A stretch of 64,000 nucleotides of DNA. Origin: Odoribacter sp. (lineage in GTDB: Bacteria; Bacteroidota; Bacteroidia; Bacteroidales; Marinifilaceae). This document shows, one piece after another, positions 36,116 through 47,000 of this stretch. Within the stretch, counting starts at the first letter, position 1; each line of letters opens with the position of its first letter. The DNA lies in the NCBI GenBank assembly GCA_020024465.1, contig JAHHTT010000001.1, forward strand, positions 62,001-126,000, written 5' to 3'. A model generated the notes under the pieces. The model worked only from the letters and a program-made list of their open reading frames with translations, ran no database searches and was not told the DNA's origin. The position numbers and the translations under genes were made by a program.

Positions 36116-37525
36116 ATGAAAAAAATCATTTACGCATTAATTTTCACTTTAACAGTTGCGCTATTTAGCTGCAATAGTCAAGAAAATGCCAAAGAGAGCA
36201 AAACATCAGACGGAATCATCCGTCTCGAAATGCCTGCCCGTCCTGCCGGTCAAGAAGATGTCATAGGACTACGTTGTGAACCTCTTGAAACAGTACGTGT
36301 CGGATTTATCGGTCTCGGCATGCGAGGTCCCGGTGCTGTAGAACGTTTCACCTATATTCCGGGAGTTGAAATCAAGGCTCTTTGCGACCTTTACCCGGAA
36401 AAAGTTGCAAAAACTCAAGAGATTTTGAAAAAAAGAAACTTCCCGGAAGCTACGGCTTACAGTGGAGAAGAAGGCTGGAAAGAACTCTGTAATCGTGACG
36501 ACATTGATTTAATATATATCGTTACACCATGGTTACTCCACACTCCTATCGCTGTTTATGCCATGGAACACGGCAAACATGTTGCCATTGAAGTTCCTGC
36601 TGCTATGAATATTGATGAATGCTGGCAATTGGTAAACACAGCAGAAAAAACTCGCCGGCATTGCATGATGTTAGAGAACTGTGTTTACGACTTCTTTGAA
36701 TTAACCACCTTAAACATGGCACAACAAGGATTGTTCGGTGAAATTCTTCATGTAGAAGGAGCTTATATTCACAATCTGGAAGAATTCTGGAAAGCGTACC
36801 AAGGCAACTGGCGTTTAGATTTCAATGAAAAACACGGTGGCGATGTATACGCAACCCATGGTCTCGGTCCGGCATGCCAGTTACTGAATATTCATAGAGG
36901 CAATCGCATGACTCACCTTGTAGCAATGGCAACCCAAGCTGTTACGGGTCCGAAATTAGTAAAGGAAATGACTGGACGCGATGGCAAAGATTTCAAAAAT
37001 GCAGACCATACCATGACCATGATTCAAACGGCTAACGGACAAACCATCCATCTTCAGCATGATGTAATGAATCCCCGACCCTACAGCCGTATGTATCAGC
37101 TAACCGGAACTGAAGGTTTTGCCAACAAATATCCAATCGAAGGATACACTTTCAGATCTGCAGAAAAGATGGAAGGAATGCCCGACCATGAAAACCTGAA
37201 TATGCACACCTTTGTTCCCCAAAATGTGAAAGAACAGCTAATGAAACAATACAAACATCCGATTCACAAAGAATTGGAAGAGATGGCTAAAAAAGTAGGC
37301 GGACACGGAGGCATGGATTTTATCATGGACTATCGTCTGGTATATTGCCTGCGCAACGGTTTGCCACTTGATCAGGATGTATACGATGCTGCAGAATGGT
37401 CTTGCATAGGTGAATTGACCAATATTTCAATTCAAAACAACAGCATGCCTGTTGAAGTACCCGACTTTACTCGTGGAAGCTGGAAAAAACTGAATGGTTA
37501 CCACCACTATATGGTTGGAGAATAA
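36116..37525 (+). CDS. GH109-type Gfo/Idh/MocA lipoprotein, alpha-N-acetylgalactosaminidase-like
   Basis: 469 aa. Signal peptide with lipobox LFSCNS places it as a lipoprotein from C20 on. The NAD-binding Rossmann motif VGFIGLGMRGPGAVERF is near residue 62. GH109 signatures are YIVTPWLLHTPIAVYAMEHG, the EVPAAMN block, HGGDVYATHGLGP, and YRLVYCLRNGLPLDQDVYD. GH109 enzymes remove terminal alpha-GalNAc (blood-group A, mucins) by an NAD+-dependent oxidation-elimination mechanism. The NAD+ would have to be bound before export, usually via Tat; here the signal looks like Sec. Other Gfo/Idh/MocA functions cannot be excluded. Confidence 0.8.
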   Translation: MKKIIYALIFTLTVALFSCNSQENAKESKTSDGIIRLEMPARPAGQEDVIGLRCEPLETVRVGFIGLGMRGPGAVERFTYIPGVEIKALCDLYPEKVAKTQEILKKRNFPEATAYSGEEGWKELCNRDDIDLIYIVTPWLLHTPIAVYAMEHGKHVAIEVPAAMNIDECWQLVNTAEKTRRHCMMLENCVYDFFELTTLNMAQQGLFGEILHVEGAYIHNLEEFWKAYQGNWRLDFNEKHGGDVYATHGLGPACQLLNIHRGNRMTHLVAMATQAVTGPKLVKEMTGRDGKDFKNADHTMTMIQTANGQTIHLQHDVMNPRPYSRMYQLTGTEGFANKYPIEGYTFRSAEKMEGMPDHENLNMHTFVPQNVKEQLMKQYKHPIHKELEEMAKKVGGHGGMDFIMDYRLVYCLRNGLPLDQDVYDAAEWSCIGELTNISIQNNSMPVEVPDFTRGSWKKLNGYHHYMVGE

Positions 37526-37534
37526 TAAGAAGTG

Positions 37535-37606
37535 CTCATCAATATAAAAAAACTCCCGGTCTTCACTTCATTTTTTGAAGACCGGGAGTTTTTTTATATT
37601 GATGAG
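37535..37606. terminator. 31-bp perfect palindrome, bidirectional terminator
   Basis: Two 31-base arms (GC-rich core CTCCCGGTCTTCA with A/T flanks) pair perfectly around a 10-base loop (37566-37575). It fills the 85-base gap between the convergent GH109 gene and the TIG lipoprotein gene. Confidence 0.85.
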
Positions 37607-37610
37607 TTTA

Positions 37611-38858
37611 CTATTCTACAACTTCATACTCAAATTGCAATGACAAAGTTGCTTCCATCATAGCACTAAAAGTTTTAACTTCTTCCACGTAACCATGATC
37701 ATCAAAAACATATTCAAATTTCACCTCTTCTCCGGTCTCTAAATTCATAAATCCGGAAGGCAGATTAACGGAGGTTGTCCCGCAAATATTCAAAATATGA
37801 GGCAAAAAGATATCCATGTAATCATCATCGCCCAATGCTACCAATAAAAACTTGAATATATAAGCAGACATATCAACCGCTGTTGACTTGCTTTTTAAAG
37901 TCGGATCATTATAGACTAATTGATTGTAATCACAGGAAATCCAATTGCCATTTTCATACTTTATCTCATGTTCACCATCAAAATTTAAATAATTATTATC
38001 ATCATATTCCCAATTTTGTTTACTAAATGAATTATATACAATCTTCCCATCCTTCAAATCAAAATAATAACCATCACTTACAACTTCTATTTTATTTTCA
38101 GAATGTACAAACTGATAAGCAGCATAAGGATTTTCCATCCATGTTACATCAATTGAGGTCAAGCGATTATCGTCATTATAACCAAGCTTCCATGTCTGTA
38201 CCATCTCAGTACCCATTCCCATGTCAAAAATAAAGGATTTAATACGTTTAACAACCGGTTTTGTAACATTCACAGTTCCTAAATTCCATTCAAAATTCCC
38301 TTGTATCAAAAATAATGAATAATCTCCGGCAATTGCATTATCAGGAACAACAGCTTTTATTCCATTTTCGGCCAACTTAATATCCATCTCCACTTTATCT
38401 CCTTCTGCAGGTACCAAAAACAATTTCATGTCTTCTGTAAAACCATTGCCTTCAATAAGGACTTCATTGCCTATTTCCATTGAATCCGGCAACTTCAAAT
38501 CTGTCACTGGCAAATCCTTGACAACCAAAGTAACTTCACCTAACTTCCACGAACCTTCTTGCTCCAACATCAAATCATATTTACCGGCAATCAAAGTATT
38601 AGGAATTGTAAAAATGACTTCAGTAGGTGTAATCTGCACATCTTCCAAATAACTTGTTACGGTCTCATTCTGAAAAGAAAATTTTGCTATTGAGGCAAAA
38701 CCACTACCTTTAATACGGTATTCAGCACCTATCGTAGCACTTTTTGACATTTCAGAAACAGACACCGGGCATTTCGCATTATCCTCATCGTCATCAGAAC
38801 AAGAACTCAACGTAAATACACCACAAACGATCAAAAACATTAACCATAAATTTTTCAT
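37611..38858 (-). CDS. surface lipoprotein with TIG-like repeats
   Basis: 415 aa. Lipobox FTLSSCSDDD, then two IPT/TIG-like Ig repeats at about residues 32-115 and 120-200 (ATIGAEYRIKGSGF and EIGNEVLIEGNGF; each ends with IPNTLIAGKYDL or VPDNAIAGDYSL). The C-terminal half is a beta-rich region of alternating aromatic strands reminiscent of DUF4595-type repeats. It is the last gene of the SusCD block and presumably binds the ligand or helps at the cell surface. Function otherwise unknown. Confidence 0.65.
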   Translation of the reverse strand: MKNLWLMFLIVCGVFTLSSCSDDDEDNAKCPVSVSEMSKSATIGAEYRIKGSGFASIAKFSFQNETVTSYLEDVQITPTEVIFTIPNTLIAGKYDLMLEQEGSWKLGEVTLVVKDLPVTDLKLPDSMEIGNEVLIEGNGFTEDMKLFLVPAEGDKVEMDIKLAENGIKAVVPDNAIAGDYSLFLIQGNFEWNLGTVNVTKPVVKRIKSFIFDMGMGTEMVQTWKLGYNDDNRLTSIDVTWMENPYAAYQFVHSENKIEVVSDGYYFDLKDGKIVYNSFSKQNWEYDDNNYLNFDGEHEIKYENGNWISCDYNQLVYNDPTLKSKSTAVDMSAYIFKFLLVALGDDDYMDIFLPHILNICGTTSVNLPSGFMNLETGEEVKFEYVFDDHGYVEEVKTFSAMMEATLSLQFEYEVVE

Positions 38859-38900
38859 AATTCAAATATTAAAAGTTTATATTAGCAATAGTATTTTCAA

Positions 38901-40250
38901 TTATATTCCAGCCAAATCATTTAATGTCATCTCTGTATCAGCAGAAGACGGCGGAGTCATATTATTATTAATAATCCGACCTTCCGGATCCAATAAAATA
39001 AAACGAGGAATCCCATCTATATTATAAGCCTGCTGAAAAGCACTATGACGTCCTAACAACAATTGGACACCAACCAAGTCACCACTTTTAGCCTTCTCCT
39101 GCCAACTTGCAGCATTATGGTCAATTGAAAGTCCTAAAAAAACAATATTCTTACCATTAAACTTTTCTGCCAATTCACGCATAAACGGCAATTCGCGCTT
39201 ACAAGGTCCACACCAAGTAGCCCACAAATCAATATAAATATATTTGCCTTTAAAGTCTTTCAACGTATAGACTTTTCCTTCAATATCTTTTGCCTCAAAG
39301 TCTGGAGAGGGTCTTCCGGGAGAAGATATATCCCAACGATCATATTTAGCTTGATAATCAGCCATTAAAACGGCATCTTTAACATATGTTTTATAAATAT
39401 TCTCCAACTCCTGAATGTCTCGAATACCAAATTCTTCCACATAATCACAAGCCAATGTATTTAACAACACTTGCTTCACTCTATCTGACTGTATATGATT
39501 GGCTATATATTTCATCTTACCGACAATTTTTTTATAAATAGCAGTCTCATTACTATTTTCTACATCCAAAACATGTGCCGCCTCACACATAAAATCGCGA
39601 TACTCTTTCAAATCTACCCAATCTTCATCCTCTATCATCAATTTTTTCAATTCTCCGTAATATAAATCATCCGCTTTGTAAACAGAATCCTGACTCACAA
39701 AATTGTGACCGACAGGGTACATCAACAAAGCACTGCCAAAAGCATATTTTAAACGCCCCTTTTCCATCTTCACAAATTTACCATAACAATCCAAAGACCT
39801 GGCTTGCAGCAATTTTATAAACTCCTGCTCTTTTTGATCTAACTTTCGTACAAAATCCTGAAATGCCAGACCATAATCTTCTTCAGCCAAAGGCATAACC
39901 ACAATACTATTCAAATAATCCATGACAGGAGCCTTCTCTCCATCAAATTCCACGGTATGAGAAAAATCCTTACCATTAAAACGAATATGCAAACGATCTC
40001 CTTTCTCCAGATAAATTTGCTTTTTTTCCATTCCATAAAACACATTTGCATACAAAGCATCAATATGATTCAGCACAATCTTTGCATGTCCCTGTTCATC
40101 CAGAGGCAATTCATGCACAGTCATTCCATATACCAATGCAACAATGGGAGCCGTCTTGTCCTGAACCTCAAACGTCAATACAATATCCTCCGATTTAGGC
40201 ACACAAGCACCTAATAAAAACACCAACAATACTGATAAATAAGTTTTCAT
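38901..40250 (-). CDS. TlpA-type thioredoxin lipoprotein
   Basis: 449 aa. Lipobox FLLGACVPKS. N-terminal beta-rich domain like DUF4369 (to about residue 110), a helical middle, then a thioredoxin fold with the active site ATWCGPCKRELPF near residue 345. The cis-proline segment is IDGIPRFILLDPEGRII. Likely reduces or exchanges disulfides on the outer face of the inner or outer membrane. In this block it may keep cargo or binding proteins reduced; that is inference. Confidence 0.82.
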   Translation of the reverse strand: MKTYLSVLLVFLLGACVPKSEDIVLTFEVQDKTAPIVALVYGMTVHELPLDEQGHAKIVLNHIDALYANVFYGMEKKQIYLEKGDRLHIRFNGKDFSHTVEFDGEKAPVMDYLNSIVVMPLAEEDYGLAFQDFVRKLDQKEQEFIKLLQARSLDCYGKFVKMEKGRLKYAFGSALLMYPVGHNFVSQDSVYKADDLYYGELKKLMIEDEDWVDLKEYRDFMCEAAHVLDVENSNETAIYKKIVGKMKYIANHIQSDRVKQVLLNTLACDYVEEFGIRDIQELENIYKTYVKDAVLMADYQAKYDRWDISSPGRPSPDFEAKDIEGKVYTLKDFKGKYIYIDLWATWCGPCKRELPFMRELAEKFNGKNIVFLGLSIDHNAASWQEKAKSGDLVGVQLLLGRHSAFQQAYNIDGIPRFILLDPEGRIINNNMTPPSSADTEMTLNDLAGI

Positions 40251-40283
40251 AAAACCATCTATTTAATTAAAATCCAAAAATTA

Positions 40284-41849
40284 TTAATTCTCGCGATAAG
40301 TTGCGTCTACTATACGCCCAAATCCACTATACTCCACCGGTTTTACTTTCCTAAAATCACCTTCAGACTCCAAACCCTCGTAGATACGCAAAATACCTTT
40401 GCCATTTTTTTCACTACCTACGACCAAATCATACGATTTAGAAATATTTTCACTCTTTTGGTAAAGATTGAATTTCAAACAGGTAATGACCTCACCACTC
40501 AATGAAAATTGTTTCTCGGCCTTCAGCGGCAACACCGACAAATCCACTTTATACACCGTATTACCAACTGCATAATACATATAATTTTTCAATGAACTGA
40601 AAGCAAACAGATCTGTCACCTGTGTGATTCCCGTACATTTAGAAATATCTCCATAATAGGCTTTACCTAAAACTGCAGTACAATCAAAATACGTTAACAT
40701 GTCTCCCAACTGTATTCCATAAAGATAACGCTGATTTCCATCGGCCAATACAGTATAAGTGACTGCCATTTTACCATTCCCCGGATCATATTTCGTATTT
40801 TCCATATATACAAAATCCAGTCCCTCCGGAAATTTCTCAAAGGCTGTTCCTATCACTCCTGCCTTATTCCTGCCTATTTCACAAAAATCATCCGCCAGGC
40901 GACCCATGGCGTTCAAATCCTGCAAAGGTTCATGTCCCCCCAAATCACTTGTTGCCAAGTTCGGGGAATAGCCCATAAACCGTTTATTATCTATATCATA
41001 CATTATAGCTACAGGTACAATCGTCATTGCTGTCGCAACATTAGAGCCTACTTGGGGAGCCACTCGAAAAGTTTTATTGACCGGCGTTCCATACAATCCG
41101 GCCATTCCCATACAATCTGCATAATAAAAATCTGTACCGCTCACCATAATTTTACCCGCACCCATCGCCATGATTTCATAAGGGAAAGACTCTTCTCCTG
41201 TAGCCATCTCATAACGCAGACGGTACTCTTCTTTCCACTCAAATCCATTTTTTCCCAAACGCGTAGCCCCCTCTTCCGTCAAAAGATAGAAAGGAGAATC
41301 TGCTTCAGACAACTCCACACTCAATTGCTGTATTTTACGCGGTCCATGCCATTCAAACGGAAATGTTCTTTTTAACAAATCAGTATAGAGTTCTCCGGTA
41401 ATATCAGACAGCATATCCAACCTTGTCTTACCGTCCTCAGAGCATAAAACCATCCATCCTGCAGAAGTTGCCTGTTCAACATCCAGATCATAACTCTGTT
41501 GCCAATACACACCACTAGCTTTTTCCGTTATAGTAAAAAACAATTTATAACGGCCTTCAGGAAGTTGCATTTCATAATCCAAATTACGTTCTTGTCCTAT
41601 AACAGTTACCACATCATTATCCATCGAAATCACCTTCCACTCAAAACTATAAGCATCATCAGAAAACTCCCTTTCCCCTAACGCTGGAGTCAGTTGCAAA
41701 CGGCTAAACGTTAATACCGACAACTCGGCATCAATTCCAGAGATTTCAGGTTCCACTAAATTATGATAACTATAATTACCCAAATCCTTGGCACAAGACA
41801 TCAACAGATATCCTAATACCATCACATATATACAATTCAATACCTTCAT
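40284..41849 (-). CDS. PKD-like family lipoprotein
   Basis: 521 aa. Lipobox LLMSCAKDLG. An N-terminal Ig/PKD-like domain (YSFEWKVISMDNDVVTVIGQ, then PEGRYKLFFTITEKASGVYW) is followed by a large beta-propeller-like part. This matches the PKD-like family (PF16407-type) that accompanies certain SusC/SusD pairs. Probably a surface-exposed ligand-binding lipoprotein. Eight bases separate it from the DUF4843 gene upstream. Confidence 0.75.
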   Translation of the reverse strand: MKVLNCIYVMVLGYLLMSCAKDLGNYSYHNLVEPEISGIDAELSVLTFSRLQLTPALGEREFSDDAYSFEWKVISMDNDVVTVIGQERNLDYEMQLPEGRYKLFFTITEKASGVYWQQSYDLDVEQATSAGWMVLCSEDGKTRLDMLSDITGELYTDLLKRTFPFEWHGPRKIQQLSVELSEADSPFYLLTEEGATRLGKNGFEWKEEYRLRYEMATGEESFPYEIMAMGAGKIMVSGTDFYYADCMGMAGLYGTPVNKTFRVAPQVGSNVATAMTIVPVAIMYDIDNKRFMGYSPNLATSDLGGHEPLQDLNAMGRLADDFCEIGRNKAGVIGTAFEKFPEGLDFVYMENTKYDPGNGKMAVTYTVLADGNQRYLYGIQLGDMLTYFDCTAVLGKAYYGDISKCTGITQVTDLFAFSSLKNYMYYAVGNTVYKVDLSVLPLKAEKQFSLSGEVITCLKFNLYQKSENISKSYDLVVGSEKNGKGILRIYEGLESEGDFRKVKPVEYSGFGRIVDATYREN

Positions 41850-41856
41850 AACTTGC

Positions 41857-42612
41857 TTATTTTAAAGTAAATTTTAATGGTTCGCCTGTTATTTTGTCAA
41901 ACGCCTCTTTATCATACTCTTCTCCGGCATTCTTTTTAGCAATCTGCTGCTTGACATAGGTTGTCATTTCCAACTGAATAAACGACCATTTTGCCCAAGA
42001 AATTTTATTCTTAGTATTAAAATCTGCAGGATCCATTTTCAACACTCTACAAATCAACTCAAACTTCTGTTGGGAAAATTCCCCTCCATAATCACTCTCC
42101 CACCCTTTCGGAGCTACTGTAAAGCGATCAGAAAAAATAATCCGATAACGTAAAATAGAAGTTGTATCACCTCCTATCTGGACCTGCCATGGCAAAGGCA
42201 AAGAAAAATAATCATTGGCATACAATTCTAAATTAATGACACGACTCTCCTCTTTTAATTTCGGAGTACGTTTCAAGGTCACCAAATAATTTAGTAGAGT
42301 ACTGTCTGCCGGCAACTCCGGAGTTGTTTTCAATACATAATCCACCCCCTCTTCAGCATTGGGTGCAGTAACCCGTATATCAATCGGACGCGCGCTCCCT
42401 GACGAACGTCCCAATAACTGAATCACCACCGGTACAACCAATTCATCACTATTAGTATACACAAAAGTTATATTCGTACTATCCACCAAAACATTATTAG
42501 CCAAACGATTGTTAAAGTAAATACCGTTAATTTCTTCAAATCCTGCAGGCTCCCTTTTATCACATCCCACTAAAACAAAGCCTAACAAAGCCACTAAATA
42601 ATACCATCTCAT
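41857..42612 (-). CDS. DUF4843-domain lipoprotein
   Basis: 251 aa. Signal peptide with lipobox FVLVGCDKRE. The DUF4843 region opens EINGIYFNNRLANN and includes VDYVLKTTPELPADST and LKEESRVINLELYAND, a two-Ig-like beta fold. DUF4843 proteins occur almost only beside SusD and PKD-like genes, as here. Their role is unknown but is presumed to be surface glycan or peptide binding. Confidence 0.8.
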   Translation of the reverse strand: MRWYYLVALLGFVLVGCDKREPAGFEEINGIYFNNRLANNVLVDSTNITFVYTNSDELVVPVVIQLLGRSSGSARPIDIRVTAPNAEEGVDYVLKTTPELPADSTLLNYLVTLKRTPKLKEESRVINLELYANDYFSLPLPWQVQIGGDTTSILRYRIIFSDRFTVAPKGWESDYGGEFSQQKFELICRVLKMDPADFNTKNKISWAKWSFIQLEMTTYVKQQIAKKNAGEEYDKEAFDKITGEPLKFTLK

Positions 42613-42635
42613 ATCTTAAACTTTATGCATTTCTA

Positions 42636-44084
42636 TTATCTGTTATCACTCTCTGAATCCGGCAACGGCAATACAAAAATACCATCACTCGGTATCGGGT
42701 TCCGACTATCTGTATCAGACCAAATCACAGGCGCAAATAAACGTTTATACATAAAGAACAGCTGACCTTCGCCATAAAGTTCCCGTATGTATTCATACTT
42801 TAGTAAATCACTGGTGAGTGATGCAATCTTCCGTACACCTCGATTACTCCGCAAAGTATTCACATAAGATGTACCGGCAGCTAAATTATCAGACTGACTT
42901 TCAGCTGCTATCAAATACATTTCCCCTAATCTCAGCATCGGTATCATCGTATTTTTAATACTTCCGCTATTTACCATATCCGAATATTTATAAAAATAGC
43001 GATTGGAACCGGTAGCCATCCAATTCACACGACAACGATAATCATCCTGACTTCCGCCAAACTCTACCAATCCTCCATAAATCCTATTATTGAGCAGATT
43101 TGCTTCCATTTTAAACACATAAGTAGAACGAGCCGGATCAAAATAATTTTTAAATATCTGATTTCTGGAAATATGAGACAAGGCAAACAACACCTCCGAA
43201 GAAAATATACGATCAGGATCTTCTGGAGACCCTGTTACAAGACTCTTGTCTACAAAAGGGAATATTCCTTTGTTCGATGCCCGGATTACCTCTACGGCAT
43301 TATTGAATGCCACTTCCCGCATGCCGGCATAAAGAGCGACACGGGCCAATAAACCGGTTACCGCATAATAATTAAGACGCAATGCCCGATAACGCAAAAA
43401 ATTAGAAGTTCCGTTATCCACGTTTTCCATCATAGTGCCTTGAGTAATCACAGGATCTTCTGCCAACATATTTTTTGCCTCTTCCAAATCGGCGACTACT
43501 TTTTCCACAACTTCTGAAGCCGGCAATAAAGACTCGGGATTCAAAACTTGGGCTGTATAATATGGAATACAAACCATTTCTTTGTTACGCGAATAAACAG
43601 GACCGAAAAGACGTAGCATATCAAAATGCAACATAGCACGCAATGCCAAAGCCTCACCCTTAATGATATTATAATTATTGCCGGTAAACAACTCTTTATG
43701 TTCCTCCATATTAGACAATAGCTTGTTACAATTTAAAATCAGGGCATAAGCCTTATTCCAGGTTGCATCCAGCCGCTCTCTCCAATATTTTGTCCCGTAA
43801 TTATACGATTTCAAATCGGTATAGTTCGACCATACATTGGCATCGGAACCTATTTCATAAGCTCCTCCTAAAATTTCCACCATCTCCATCATTAGGGTAC
43901 TGCCATACAAATTATCATCATTCAATTCAATATAAATACCATTCAATAATTTCTGGAATCCTTCTTGTGTAGAATTCAGTTCTCCTTCTGAAATTTGATC
44001 ATAAGGTTTTACATCCAACCAGCTGTTACAAGCACTAAACAAAAGTGCCAAACAACACATCACTGTCAATATTATCGTTTTCAT
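42636..44084 (-). CDS. SusD/RagB-family nutrient-binding lipoprotein
   Basis: 482 aa. Lipobox LLFSACNSWLDVKP, the standard SusD start. N-terminal TPR-like helices include FQKLLNGIYIELNDDNLYGS and KGEALALRAMLHFDMLRLFG, the most conserved SusD block. The C-terminal RELYGEGQLFFMYKRL and IPSDGIFVLPLP are typical. It forms the lid of the SusC barrel at the outer membrane. Stop and SusC stop are arranged head to tail, 15 bases apart. Confidence 0.93.
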   Translation of the reverse strand: MKTIILTVMCCLALLFSACNSWLDVKPYDQISEGELNSTQEGFQKLLNGIYIELNDDNLYGSTLMMEMVEILGGAYEIGSDANVWSNYTDLKSYNYGTKYWRERLDATWNKAYALILNCNKLLSNMEEHKELFTGNNYNIIKGEALALRAMLHFDMLRLFGPVYSRNKEMVCIPYYTAQVLNPESLLPASEVVEKVVADLEEAKNMLAEDPVITQGTMMENVDNGTSNFLRYRALRLNYYAVTGLLARVALYAGMREVAFNNAVEVIRASNKGIFPFVDKSLVTGSPEDPDRIFSSEVLFALSHISRNQIFKNYFDPARSTYVFKMEANLLNNRIYGGLVEFGGSQDDYRCRVNWMATGSNRYFYKYSDMVNSGSIKNTMIPMLRLGEMYLIAAESQSDNLAAGTSYVNTLRSNRGVRKIASLTSDLLKYEYIRELYGEGQLFFMYKRLFAPVIWSDTDSRNPIPSDGIFVLPLPDSESDNR

Positions 44085-44099
44085 TCTTATAGCGTTTTA

Positions 44100-47000
44100 T
44101 TAAAAAGTTGCAGACAAAGAAAAAGAGACCGTACGGGCAAAAGGATAATCTATACCTCTTTCACTTTTCACTGACGAACAACGGAAAATATCATTCATAT
44201 TGGCTTGTACACTCAATGCAGACAGCCCCATACGCTGCACAAAGGGTTGCGTAAATTCATAACCGACATTAAATGATTCGCCACTAATTGTATTCTCATC
44301 CATCACGAAGCGGGATGATTTTTCTGTTTTCTGCACCAAAGATATGCCTTTAAAACCTACCTCCCGGTTCAATTCTGACCAACGATTATATAAAGCCCTC
44401 TTATCCTGATTATTATAAATTTCTGCCGTACCTATATTTTCTACTTTATTAAATAAAGCCTCATTAAAGAACTGAGCGCCTACCGAATAACGGAAATAAC
44501 ACCCTGCAGAAAAACCTTTATAATAAAACGTAGTACCTATCACGCCTTCCAACTTCGGTTCGGTATCACCCAACACCACCTCATCATTTACATCATAGGT
44601 AAAAGAATACGATCCGTCCTTCCTTATAAAGAGTTCTTGACCAGTTGCAGGGTCAATACCGGCAGAGCGTACAGCCCAAATAGCCGTAGGACTGCCTCCA
44701 TCATAATAACGCGTAGTGCCTGCAACGGATGCTCTCCCCTGTTCATTCAGTGAACTGAAAGCATTGCCAATCTTCGTGTACTTAGCTTTAGCATGCGTAC
44801 CGTTTAAACTGATATTCCAATTAATACGTTCTTCCGGACGGTAAATGGGAGAAATCTTCAGCGTCACTTCCAGTCCATTCGTTTTCTGCTGACCGGCATT
44901 CATTGCAACCGTCTTCACTCCCACAGATCCCGGCATTGTAATAAACGCCAACAAAGGATCCGTTACCTTTTTATAATAATCAAAAGTCACATTCAAACGA
45001 TTCCCCCACATTGTAATATCAGCCCCCACATTATAATTAATGGTCTCCTGCCATGCCAGATCTTCATTTCCCAACTGCTCCAATATCAAACCGGAACCAA
45101 ATACATTAGTCATCCACCCGTTAAAAGCATACGTTGAGAAGGCCTGATATGCAGAGAAATTCTGATTACCGGGATTTCCGACAGAAGCGCGCAATTTCAG
45201 CAACTGAAACCAATCTTTATCGCGCAAAAAACTCTCATTATGCAAATTCCAACCGATACCGACCGACCATGTATTCCGGAAACGATTATTCGTCCCAAAC
45301 ATGGATGCTCCGTCACAACGGTAGTTAAAATCCAGTAAATACCGATTATCATAAGCATATCCACCATTCAAATAAAAACTTGCAGCTCTCTTTTTCCTCT
45401 CCGTATAGGTGGATTTTCCTCCTTCCGGATAACCGTTTGCAAACGAAGGAGCCCCAAACTGATCCTCTGTAAAACCATTCGCCTTGTATCCGTTGACAGT
45501 GTTTTTAGAAGTACTGAAGTTAAATCCGCCCACAGCATTCACCATATGGCGTTCAGCAAACAAATGTCCGAACACAAAAGCGACATCTCCTTCGTAATCA
45601 ATATTTTTCTTATCCGAATGAGAATATAATCCCCTTTCTGTCATCTCCAAATCATCAAAATCCGTATGCAGAGGTGACAGACGGACATCGCTGGCTCCGT
45701 TAGATTTTGTAATTCCGAATTTTCCACGCAATCGAAAATCATCCGTAGCAAACCATTCAATAATAAAATTATTGGTAAAACCAAAATCGTTGCTCTTGTC
45801 GTAGTTGTTCAAACTTGCATTCCACATAGGATTTGAAACCATCTCCGCGGTATTGTAATCATCTCCTGCAAAATAATAAAGATACTTATCGATACCTCCA
45901 TCCATATTATATTTCTTGTAATATGGATTGGCATTTGCATACTCTGCAAAAGAAACAGACGGATCATTTGTTTCAACATAGTCCAACGTCAATTTATTAC
46001 TGAACTGAAACTTTCCTGTCCTGTAAATCAAATCAATATTTCCACTGATTGTTTGGCGATCCGATCCTTTCATAACGCCCTGCACTTTACCATAACTCAA
46101 ACCAATTCCATAACGGACATTCCCTTCTCCCCCTTCTGCATAAATATTGTGCTTATGGGTAAAACCCGTCTGCAAAGGCTGACTCAACCAATAAGTATCT
46201 ATCCCTTGTTCAATTCCCATTAAACGGGCATTACGCAAACTATCCAAACGTATCTGATTTAATGGATTATTTGTCAAATCTCTATATATTCCGGCCAACG
46301 TCTCAAACTGCAACTTTTCACGAGAGTCCATCAAATTATAATCAGACAAATCTGCCATTGTTACGCTAAAATCACCTTTATATGACAATTGCAATCTCCC
46401 TCTTTCCGGAGCCTTTGTCTCTATGACAACCACACCATTCGAAGCCTTAGATCCGTAAATAGCAGTAGAGGCGGCATCCTTCAATAAAGTGACAGAAGCC
46501 ACTCTGTTCATATTTAAATTCATAACGGTTTCTAACGTCGTCTCAAATCCATCCAAAATAAACAAAGGCTGATTGGGGTCTGTGCCATATTCTTCCTTTA
46601 ATCCGACAACACTGCTTTTACCCCGGATCTCAATATCCGGCATCCTGTTAGGGTCACTGCCAAACTGATTGTTCTCTAATATTTTAAAAGAAGGATCCAA
46701 TGTTTTTAAACTCTGGATCACATTATTCGTCCCTACCGACTTCAACTCCTCCGATTTAAAAGTGGTAGAAGAGCCTGTAAAACTCTCCTTTTTACGTTGA
46801 TAAATACCCGTTACCACTACATCTTCCATTTCAACGGCTGCAGCATTCATCACAATTTTCAAATCACTGCTTTCTCCCGGTTTCACTTCAATGGTTTCCA
46901 TTCCCACAAAAGAGAAAATCAAGACAACGTCTTTCACACCTGGCAGCTGAATGGAAAAGCGCCCGTTAACATCCGTAGCGGCACCCAATTGTGTGCCTTT

